DNA of 64,000 bases from Karstenula rhodostoma CBS 690.94 (taxonomy: Eukaryota > Ascomycota > Dothideomycetes > Pleosporales > Didymosphaeriaceae), in assembly GCA_010093485.1 (NCBI GenBank), contig MU001492.1, positions 2,279,122-2,343,121 of the forward strand, in the 5' to 3' direction. Both the position numbers and the translations under genes were made by a program. How positions within the stretch are numbered: the stretch's first letter is position 1; every line of letters starts with the position of its first letter. Below are positions 55,388 through 64,000 of the stretch, one piece after another. The notes under the pieces are model-generated. The model was not told the origin of the DNA. It made no database searches and saw nothing but the letters and a program-made list of their open reading frames with translations.

Positions 55388-56422
55388 ACGGATTCAGAGA
55401 AGAGCAGGTTGTTTGTGGCGCATCAAAGCCCCTATTCTCCTGATTCACGCAATTGCTTCATCGCAATTGAAGGAATCGTTGCTTCACTTCCAGAAGTAGC
55501 ATTCCAATATAAAGGCCTGTTACTAAACCAGGACGCATGATCATCATGTCAGCATAGGCGTGGTCATTACCATGAATTGCTCTTACAGCTTTGATCGATG
55601 TGGTGCTATTCAGCTCTAGAACGGGACGCCTCGCCAGCCCTATTACAGCCCCCAGGCTGATCACTTCGATCCTTCGCATCCGTGGAGATGAAGAGTATAT
55701 ATATACTGAAATACGCTCCTTCAGAACCGCCTCTTGAAGGCGTTGCGCATCCAAAAATTGTCCCAACCTCCCAGCGTGCCTCCAACACCATCATTTCCAA
55801 CACCCCAGGTCCCACCTCTAGCATCCATACCGTACACCAACCAAGCACCACGCTGGGTATACCAGTTCGAGCTTCGTCCGCCGTGGATCTACCGATCTGA
55901 AGCACCTTCGCCTCGACGGCGGGACTGAGTAGGACCCGTCAAGCGGACTCACAACTCTCTCAGGTAAGCCGTGCACGAGTGGACGACCCTGGAAGGGAGT
56001 TGGACATTTTGTCAAGGTTCTTAACATCTTAAAGGCGTTTGACTGGGCGTCTGAGACTCATTCTTGGTTGAGAAGAATAGACCTTCCACGCAGGACGTAT
56101 AACGAATGGACAAGATCAACCACTGCTAGCCTCCGGAATGCCCAGCTGGCAGTGTACAATGTAGTCAGATAAGGGGAGACGAAGTATGCGTTTGATGTTT
56201 TTATTACTGTTATATTGCATCGTTCGGCTGATACATGACACCATGCACTGATGACCCCGCCTGCTCGTACTACCGAGGTTGGCCGAAGCGCTGAGGAGAC
56301 AAACACTCGAAATCCGCGCTGGCATCAATGCTCATGCCGCCATTATTACCGCATCCCGCACAAAACCAAATCCATGATCACCCTTGCTTCCATACACTCT
56401 CCCTCCCTCCCTCCAGCCCTTC
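55388..56422. other. Intergenic, 1.0 kb
   Basis: This is a convergent region between two BTB genes. A Pro-rich open stretch at 55734-55928 on the plus strand (ending RRRD) is the only protein-like piece and is too short to call. A CTCCCTCCCTCC run is near 56397-56416. Confidence 0.45.
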
Positions 56423-57554
56423 TCACTTATTCCTGTAACACTCTCCGTTCTTATGGCAGTGATAGTGACAGTTCTCCCGCAGCTCGGGTGACTTAGTGAG
56501 ACTGAGAAACGACAGGTGGCCAGCAACAAGTTTTGTGGAAAGCTTTGAAACAATATCCAGTAAAAACGCAGGGGGTAACTGCTCCGATTGGCGATCCAAA
56601 GCCATGCTCTGGATCGTGGTGTTGGAGAGCTTAGCAGAAACTATGTCGGAGACAAGACGACGGAGGGGGTTGTTTTTGCCGGAGATTTTGGTCTCGTTGA
56701 ATATCTGAGTGACGTTGTCGAACACTACAGCAAGGCAATCGATGTTGTGTCCAGCGTCTTTCAGCCAGTCGAGCATGCTATCCATGACGCGGTCCTGAAA
56801 GTCGACGTCGGCGAGCTTGTGGCCCAGAAGGTATACGTTGGTGAGCATGACCCATTCGACCCCGTGGTCAAAGTGGATCGTTTTCGTATGAAGACGTCCC
56901 GTGTATAACCACTGAACGTAAACATTGAAGTCTTCAGGCCTTGCATCTGGCAACGAAATGAAAGCCGGCTTCTGGTTGCGGGGGTCCATGAGGTACGGCG
57001 ATCGTTTCCGTCCGTCTTCGTGCACGGTGAAGTCCTTGTGATCTGGCTCGCCACCAACGCGTATGGTCACAACCTTCGTGCCGAAGCTGCCGTGTCTGTG
57101 TCAGTGTTGTCTTTTCGGATGATTTGTGCACGTACTCGAGCATCTGTGAGTGAGCAGAGCGCTCGCCCGTGCGCTGACCTTTGTCTGCTTGCGGTGGCTC
57201 GCTTCCAGTTCCAGGCTGACCGAGTTGAAGGGAAGAGCGTAGAGGAGTGCCAGTAGTCAGCGGACGAGGGTTGATTGGCGAAATGAAGCGGCCTGAAGCG
57301 GTCTGTTGTGGAGGAACAGAGAAGCCCCCTCCAGAGCTGTAGTTTTCAAATACCCGTTTCTTCTGGCTGGCCACAGGGCTCTTCACACCCGCTGACATAC
57401 TCGCAGGCCACTCGTTCTTTGGCGGCGTGTATGGCTCTGGCTTGATGCGAGGCGGCTCCATAGTCCGCGGTTGCTGGCTCGAAGTCGAAGGCACCAGTGC
57501 ACTCGGAGGCACTCCCCACCCCGCGTGTGCAGGCGGCTGCACGGGCGTAGGCAT
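56423..57554 (-). CDS. BTB/POZ domain protein with disordered N terminus
   Basis: A 360-residue protein from two exons, 57554-57136 and 57086-56423 (1083 bases). The first 140 residues are Pro/Ser-rich and disordered, starting MPTPVQPPAHAGWG. The BTB-like domain follows the splice: LDFGTKVVTIRVGGEPDHKD, FTVHEDGRKRSPYLMD and PDARPEDFNVYVQWLYTGRL, then WVMLTNVYLLGHKLADVDFQ. The region is a divergent BTB fold in which the usual HKxxLxxxSxYF helix is changed to HEDGRKRSPYLMD. The C terminus (CHYHCHKNGECYRNK) is rich in His and Cys. The start at 57554 is the first ATG; the longer frame upstream uses a non-ATG codon. Confidence 0.8.
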
Positions 57555-58180
57555 CTTGCGGTGTAGGAAACCAGGCAGCAAAGCAGCGTTGAGGAAGAGG
57601 GAGCGCAGATCCTAGGTCGAGTGAGGTGAAAAGGAAAGGAAAGGCGCGACGGCGGGGTTTGTTTACTCGCGTGCACGCTCGAGCGAGACAGGCAGGAACG
57701 GCGGAGCCAGCCACGACTACCTTTCGTCATCTGCATGCGACGTAATTTCCCTGGCCTGGAGCTGCAACATCAGAACGATCAAAACCCATCAGATCATTCA
57801 AGAATGTCATCTTCTCATTTTCTTCTCACACCCCACCCCTCCGCAATGCGTGCGTCTCACTCCGCAGCTCGTATATTACAACATACGTAGTAGAAAACGC
57901 ACAAACAGAAGGAAACGAAGCGAACGGAAAACATTGCCTTGCCAAAGCCGGCGACACAAAAAGCTCGGGAAAACGCCAACTGGGTATCGTACAAGATAAA
58001 CCATGCCATGCGTAAACATCGCCAGACATCCGAGAACAAATGAAAACGCGAAGAAAAAGGAGAAAGGGAAAGGGAGAGGCACAGCCTGACCGGCCGTGAC
58101 GTATGCATATCATGCCTCATGGGCGTTCGTCCGTATCCACCCCTCTGCTTGCTTCCGCTGATGTAGGGCATGCGACGGTG
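57555..58180. other. Intergenic, 626 bases
   Basis: This is the promoter of the BTB gene ending at 56423 and the 3' flank of the next minus-strand gene. Nothing else is recognised. Confidence 0.55.
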
Positions 58181-60293
58181 CTAGAAGAAGCCACTAGCCA
58201 CGCTCTCCTTCGGCGTGGCCCAGGCATCCGGACTAACCATGTCGTCCCCATCGTCGGTCGAAGACTCGCTGATGGCCCGCTTCCGCTCCCGGCCTCTGAG
58301 CTCGCTCGCTCGCGGCGTGCTCGCTTCGTTGCTCGCGATGATGGCGTCGGGGCTGGGCGTGGGGTAGCTAGGGCTCGCGGCGCTGACGAATTTGTGCACC
58401 AGGGTGTGCAGGTCGGCGAGGTCGCGTTGGAGCGTGGAGACTTGCGCTTCGAGGGCTTTGCGCGCGTGGCGCTCGTGCTGGAGGGAGGATTGGAGGACGA
58501 GGAGCTGGGCGTGGATGTCGGCTACGCCTTCTTGGGCCGCGGTCGAAACGGGAAGCTCGTGGACCGCGGAGAGCGGAGGATGTGTCGGCGAGTCTGGGGC
58601 CGGCTTTTCGTCTTCGTACAGCCGGAGGTGCAGCATGTTGTGGCTGCCCTTGCTGGAATGGTGCGAGCCCTGGCGCTGGCTCGAGGCCGACGAGCTCCTG
58701 TTGCGCGAACGCCGGCCTTTCGGTGCGTTGTCGAGGATGATGGTTTGCCGGTTGTTGCGGCCGGACATGCGACGAACTGAGGTATCGAGCGAGCGCACGT
58801 TCTCTTCGAGATGCTTTACGCGGTCTTCAATGGAGAGGCGGCGCTCTGGGTGTGCACCGGGAGCTGCGGGCTCTTCTGCGGGCTGTTCCGAGTCCTCATC
58901 GTCGGAGAAGTCGCTGCGGAAGTTGCCGAAGTTGAAGGCTGCAACGGGGAGTGGAACCTGCGATGTGTCGTGATCGTGATCGTGTTGTGTGACTACGGTA
59001 GGGGCGTGTACGGAAACCGACTTCGTGACAATCTCACTCAGTTCCGGTAGCTCCTCTTGAGCCTCGATGCTCCGAACAGTCTCTACGGTCTGAGCCGTGC
59101 GCGGTCGCGGAGTGTTCGTGCTGTACACGCTTCCGGAAGCGTAGCTGCTCCTCCAGTATCGTATCTCAGCGCTCCGCCGCCGCTCCACTGACGGCCTGCC
59201 CTTGGTAAGCTCGCGCAAGTTACCTGCACTTCGCGATCTGCGCTTCTCTTGGACGCTTTGGGTGGATTGCCGTTCTCCAGGCGGGCTGGAAAGAGCAACG
59301 CCAATCTCGGGGGAGGGTACGTACTCTCCGGATGGTCTCTCTTCCCAAGTGTCAAGTCGCTTCGGTTGCCCGTTCAAGCTCTGGGTTTCCGAGATCGCGT
59401 GGACGTTTGGCAGAGTTGCTCTCCGGCGACTGAAATCTGGCGTGGGGGCTTCGAACCTGAGGTAGTCATGCGGTGGGCTGACTTCTTGGGGTGCATTTAC
59501 GTTCATTGGGAACGGGAGGTGTTGGCCCAAGGGGTTCATGGGTGTGTGCACTTCAACATCCAGATCGGATATCCGTCCACGGGTTATCGTTGGTTTCCTT
59601 TCCGAAGAGGCTCTGACAATCGCCAACTCCTATGAAAATTTAGACCGCATCAAAATTATAGAACGAGAAACATACACTAACGCGTTGGGGCTGCCGTTGG
59701 GGTTGCGATCGTTGGGGTAGCTGGTCCTCGTCCTCGTCCTCTTCTTCCCTGCTCTTGCGCCCAAACATTTTTCGAAAGACACCCCTGAGACCGCTCTTGC
59801 GCTTCTTTCTGGTTGCCGCTCGGGTGGGTGTTTCTGGCGTGGGTGGAATTGGGCTCACTATCGAGATTGGCTCGGTGGCGCTTCTCCGGTGTCGCTCCGG
59901 CGTGGTCTGCATGGGGACGGACAACTGCTGGGGAGGTGGTGAGCTACGATGCTCCTTTTGCACTTCTGGCTGGTTTTCTGGTGTGACAGAGGTCTGCGGG
60001 TATGATTCTCCTTGGACAACGGGCGGAGCTGGTGGAGGAGCTAGAGGTGGATCCGGGATATGCTGGGTAGGGTGGGCCATGGGGGTATCCTGCGGCAGGT
60101 TTGGAGACAGCGTTCCATGCTTTTCAAATTCCTTTACCTCGCCGTCGTTCAGCGGTACGTCCTCGGTGATGGGTATAGGGCCACTGATTTTGAGGTTACC
60201 CCGCCGTATGGCCTCGGCCTTCCAGCTCGAACGCCGCAGGGGGTTGCCGTCCAAGCTCATGTTGGGCGGGATGGAGTCGTCGTGCGTGAGCAT
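58181..60293 (-). CDS. Large disordered protein with C-terminal coiled coil, function unknown
   Basis: Not recognised as a named family. Exons 60293-59682 and 59629-58181 give 2061 bases and 686 residues (QPQR joined to ELAIVRASSERKPT). The N terminus (NPLRRSSWKAEAIRRGNLKI) is basic, and a lysine/arginine patch RKKRKSGLRGVFRKMFGRKS near residue 175 could bind membrane or nucleic acid. Most of the rest is Pro/Ser-rich and disordered. Two coiled-coil segments occur: RLSIEDRVKHLEENVRSLDT around residue 475 and LVLQSSLQHERHARKALEAQ followed by VSTLQRDLADLHTLVHKF around residue 600. It resembles fungal cytoskeleton or cell-polarity scaffolds in style only. Confidence 0.78.
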
Positions 60294-61121
60294 GTAAGCG
60301 AGGGTGTATTCTCGAGAGCAATTAAGACCAAAGTAGTGCTAATTAGAAATCGCGCTGAAGAAGTTGCACAGTTCAGACTAGCATTCCATGACCCTAAACA
60401 GCTACGTATGGGCAACTAGGCATTAGACGGAACTACAATTCCCAGCGTAAAGCCGCAGAAGGCTTTGAGCGCCGAGGCTAAGAATGTAAAGAAGCGAGTG
60501 AGCGAGCGACGAAAGCCGGAGCCGAGGGCGAGGAGAAGGGCGTTGACGATGGCGGGAACAAAGTATAACTAAGTATCAAACGCAAGCGTCATGTACAGGG
60601 GCGGCGGTGTGGAGGGGCGGGAAGTCATGCCGGACTATGGATGGAGCATAACGAATCGAGGAAGGCGGGTGAGGGCTTTGAGGGCAGGACGGGACAGGAG
60701 GGGCCAGAGACTAGAATAGCAGCAGGCTCTGGAACGGCTGGGAGACGACGGCCAGCAAGCAGATGCGTGGGAGCAGAGGTTGGACTGCTGCATGCATGTT
60801 AGAAAAGGGTCGACAGGCACGGCAGACTGCAAGGTTCAAGCTAGCGGGCTGCATGTGCGCAAGTGGTCCGCGGGAGGCGAGGGCGATAGGGCGCGTGCAC
60901 GCGTTTCAGAGATGGATAGCGGACGCGGTGCGATGAGATGGGCAAGGTGCAGACGGGTGCGAGTCCTGGCGAGTCCTAGCGAAGCCGAGGGCGGTTCCAT
61001 GGCGGCCAGGGGCGCTGTTCTGGAGGCGTTTGCGGACGAAGCCAGCAGAGGGTCGGCGAGCGGAGGCGGAGGCTAGGTACACGTTGAGGTGGCTGGACCC
61101 TGGGGTGCAGACATGGTACAT

Positions 61122-61149
61122 GTGCAGTGTGCAGTGTGCAGTGTGCAGT
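61122..61149 (+). repeat. Tandem repeat, 4 copies of GTGCAGT
   Basis: Four perfect head-to-tail copies of the heptamer GTGCAGT. The unit differs by one base from the array at 61304. Confidence 0.9.
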
Positions 61150-61303
61150 TGGAGAGGGCAGAGGGCAGCGTGCAGAGATGAAGCGCGTCGTCGCCGTCGA
61201 TTGGCAGCCTCTAGCGTGCCTCTACTGCAACCGCCTATAGTGCGCAGCATCGCGCTGAGGGGCCTGCGACTTCCATGGACGAGAGCAGAAGTCTGCAACG
61301 GCT

Positions 61304-61364
61304 GTCCAGTGTCCAGTGTCCAGTGTCCAGTGTCCAGTGTCCAGTGTCCAGTGTCCAGTGTCCA
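61304..61364 (+). repeat. Tandem repeat, 8.7 copies of GTCCAGT
   Basis: Eight perfect head-to-tail copies of the heptamer GTCCAGT followed by a partial copy (GTCCA). The array is non-coding as far as I can tell. Confidence 0.93.
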
Positions 61365-61917
61365 TCTATCGATAGCATGGCAACGTGGCTAGCCCGACAC
61401 GGGCCTTCAGTTGCCATGTCGGTGCGCGCCCGCTACATGCTACACCCGCCGTGCTCAGTACTGTGCATACGCGCCAGAGATGCCGCCGGCATTGAGGAAT
61501 CGTCTGCTCTGGAGCAAGCCCGCGACCCGACCGCCCGCCGTGGCATGCAGCAAAGAAACTGGCGCGCCACCGGCCAGAGCTACGAGGCTGCTAAGACACT
61601 GCTAGCATGGCGCGCAGCAGTGGTGGCTGGTCCCCTTCGATGCCAGAGAAGCTACCGGTATGTCATGTATTGCGAGGGGTCTTGGACCGTTCGATATCTG
61701 GCAGCAGCTGGCAATGCGCCCGTTTGAGTGTGGATACCATGTCTGCCTGCAGCCAAATCACGCCGCATGCAGACCAGCGCTGCCTCCTTACGGGCTGTAC
61801 GCGCACCCATACGTTGCAGAGCGCGTTACATATTGCCGCAACTCCGACGCTGCAGCGTCCTGAGCCTCAGCGTGCGCTGCGCTTTTCACCAGTAGCGTTT
61901 GCCTCCTCCAACACTCC

Positions 61918-64000
61918 TCATCCCGCACCTGCTTCGTCCGCGTACGTGTCGCTGATGTTGGGATACCGCAGGTCGGCATGCTCTTCCAAAAAGTCCATCC
62001 ACGCCTTGAGAAATTGGCTGCCCCTGCAGTGCACACAGGTCAGTTGATTCGGGCCGGGGTCTGCGATGCGTTGCACGAAGCGTGCGTGAGGGGGTTGCGG
62101 CCCCGTTCCGTCGTGTGCAAAACAAACCGCTTCCTCGGGACCCTTCACGTTACGGCGAGACAAAACAACACGTACCTGCCAACGGTTTCTGAATCCCCAA
62201 CAACGCAGAGATGCCTTTTCGGCCGCGTCATGGCCACTGCAGGAGCGTTAGTTACTACCCAACCACATGCACGCCGTCTTGTCTTACCGTTCAGTCTGCG
62301 CTTTTCGCCCAGGAACCCAACTTCACCGTCCGCATTGCTGCGCACCAAGCTCACCATCACAGCTTCCTTTTCGCGGCCCTGAAACCCGTCTACCGAGCCC
62401 ACTTCAATGCCCGGATATGCTTCCTTGAGCATTCCAGAAAGTAACGCCACCTACAGAAGGCATGTCGTCAGTCCAAGCATCAATGCGGCGTCCCCGTGCG
62501 TTCAGGCACCACATGTCATGCAGAGTCATCGCCTTACCTGGGCATTGTATGGGGTAACGACTGCTATATCTTCAGCTTTAACGCCCGCTTCGGTGAGTTG
62601 GTTGACATGCAGCTTCACCAGTGCCGCCTCTCCCTCGTTGGACTTGCTGTCTCCGAGACTCATGCCTTTGCTGCCCTTCTTAATCCCCTCATCCTCGGTC
62701 TTCTCCGGGAAGTCACCACCTTGCGTGTCGAGAAACACAATAGGCTCGCGTGTATCGTCGGTATCTTCGACTTTGTAAGGGAGATCCTTGAGCAACCTGT
62801 GTTTGACAGCATCGGCAGCGATAAGTTTGGAATCGTATAGCTCTGCTGAAGGGAATTGCATGATGTTCTCGTGCATTCGATACTGGGTAGTTAGCATGCG
62901 CTTGATACAAGGTCCGTGGAGGGCGAGTAGTCTGTCAAACAATGTCGTTTCTAAAGTCATGCTGGGGGCCACCGGCTTTACTGCGTCGATATTGCCATCG
63001 CCGTTACTTGCGGCACCGTGATCCTTACCATCCTTCTTCTCAGTCGCTTTCTTAGCAGCCTTAGCTTCCTTGGAGTTGAGCGACTTGATGGTGGGTGGCA
63101 ATTGAAGGTGGTCGCCTGCCAGGACCAGCTTGGATGCTTTGACCCAGAGCAATGGAACCCAACATTGCGCTTCCAGGGCCTGGCTAGCCTCATCGACTAT
63201 CACGACGTCGAATTCCTGCCCTTTGAGATGGAAACCACCGGCTCCATGCAAAGTAGCAAGCACGACTTTGCTGCCCCGGATCAAGTTGTCGACACATCCC
63301 CTCTCGCGCTCTCTGAACTCTTTTCGTAGCTCCTTCAAGTCCGTGTAGACCTGCCGCCGCTCCTTTGCATTGCGAGTTTTGCGGATGGAAGCCTGCTTAT
63401 CATCCATCTCCTTCCGTATGTCTTGGACAAGAGCCGCAGCTTCGGAAGTGCGCGTGAGTACGTCGAGGGAATGATTCAGCACGGAAGGTAGAAGACGTGC
63501 GGGATGACCTAGTCGTATCATGGACACTTTGTGGGAGGCAAGTCGCTCAACAATGTTGTCCACGGATATGTTCGACGGACCGCACACCAAAAGGCGAAGC
63601 TTTTGCTTGAGTAGCTGCAAGATTAGTTCTATGAGTGTATGTGTCTTTCCGGTCCCGGGAGGACCGTGAATCAGGGCAATTTCGCGGGAAGCAAGAGCAA
63701 ATCTGATAGCCTCTTGCTGGCTATCGTTCAGTGATGGGTCGTTCCATTCGAGTTTATGCAGAGGATTCGATGGATCGTTTAGGTCTGACGGAAGAGGCGA
63801 CGGAGAGCCTTGCCCAAACAATACGCGCATGAAGGGCGTGTAGTCTTGATCGGAAAGTTTCTTGAGGTTGCCCATGGTTTGGTTCATCCTCTTGTAGGTA
63901 ATGTCGTTGGCCAATTTAACGAGCCATAGCTTCCCGCCACTGGGAACATCCGCATCCTCCTTGTCAAGAATGATCTCGATGTTCTCCCGACGCAGACGCA
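61918..64000 (-). CDS. SF1 helicase, SMUBP2/Hcs1-like, C-terminal part cut by window edge
   Basis: A Upf1-like superfamily 1 helicase of the IGHMBP2/Hcs1 (DNA polymerase alpha-associated helicase A) type. The frame is open to the right edge, so the N terminus lies outside. Exons visible are 64000-62538, 62450-62288, 62236-62176 and 62023-61918, and all phases fit. Motifs are LNDSQQEAIRFAL (Q motif), IHGPPGTGKT (I), VVIVDEASQALEAQCWVPLL (II, DEAS), LVLAGDHLQLPP (III), TTQYRMHENIM (IV), VTPYNAQ (IVa), VGSVDGFQGREKEAVMVSLV (V) and AMTRPKRHLCVVGD (VI). It ends DTYADEAGAG. No C-terminal R3H or AN1 finger is seen, as in fungal Hcs1. The first exon supplies almost all helicase motifs; the last intron chain covers motif VI. 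Confidence 0.92.

Larger units (their letters stand above)
60294..61917. other. Intergenic, 1.6 kb, with tandem 7-bp repeats
   Basis: No gene is supported. The stretch is GC-rich with many short open frames. It holds two small tandem arrays (61122-61149 and 61304-61364). It contains the promoter of the gene ending at 58181 and the 3' flank of the helicase. Confidence 0.55.

Noticed and set aside
57857..58171. Minus-strand Phe/Ser-rich open frames
   Set aside because: Short, overlapping in three frames and located in a 3' flank; no gene support.
61275..61727. 150-codon frame running through the GTCCAGT array
   Set aside because: A 7-bp unit read in frame gives a repeating peptide by chance; no start, domain or flanking support.
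1..64000. tRNA, rRNA, CRISPR, transposase or phage-type genes
   Set aside because: I looked for B-box-like GTTCRANYC matches in tRNA context, repeat-spacer arrays and transposase or reverse transcriptase motifs and found none that held up; a covariance-model scan would be decisive for tRNAs.

Overview
The window looks like nuclear DNA of a filamentous ascomycete (Pezizomycotina; Dothideomycetes is a guess from gene style, not shown directly). The reasons are dense single genes on both strands, many introns of about 45-140 bases with GTRNGT donors and CTRAC-like branch points, a Zn2Cys6 regulator, a siderophore-type MFS transporter and several fungal-only proteins. I found no tRNA, rRNA, CRISPR array, insertion sequence or bacterial-style operon. 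Exon joins were worked out by hand from reading frame and splice signals. For most spliced genes the joined exons give an exact multiple of three.

Region 1-14,996 is mostly housekeeping: the 3' part of an amidase, a Gfo/Idh/MocA oxidoreductase, a secreted M14 zinc carboxypeptidase, the V-ATPase proteolipid subunit c facing the snoRNP/spliceosomal protein Snu13 across a shared promoter, a BTB protein facing a type I membrane protein, an unrecognised serine/proline-rich protein, and a B-type mitotic cyclin. Then comes 2.7 kb without a supported gene, the upstream region of a Zn2Cys6 regulator whose zinc cluster is near its C terminus.

Region 20,758-41,563 holds a transglutaminase-like (Cyk3/KY-type) protein, the decapping enhancer Edc3, an M20 peptidase-like amidohydrolase, two different Fe(II)/2-oxoglutarate oxygenases side by side, mitochondrial IF-3, an Atg16-like protein, COP9 subunit 5, two mitochondrial large-subunit ribosomal proteins (uL4m and mL38) sharing a 147-bp promoter, and an unrecognised protein. 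Three mitochondrial translation genes therefore lie within about 7 kb.

Region 41,989-47,207 resembles an accessory cluster: a siderophore-type MFS transporter with tandem GATA sites and a CCAAT box upstream, a third 2OG oxygenase and a class I glutamine amidotransferase. The space between transporter and oxygenase carries several inverted repeats. Region 47,400-56,400 is gene-poor and decayed: coiled-coil and other gene remnants, one intact seven-helix membrane protein, and a BTB/POZ family with one intact and one broken neighbouring copy.

Region 56,423-64,000 returns to ordinary genes: another BTB protein, a disordered protein with a C-terminal coiled coil, a 1.6-kb gap with two related 7-bp tandem arrays, and an SF1 helicase of the SMUBP2/Hcs1 type that runs off the right edge.
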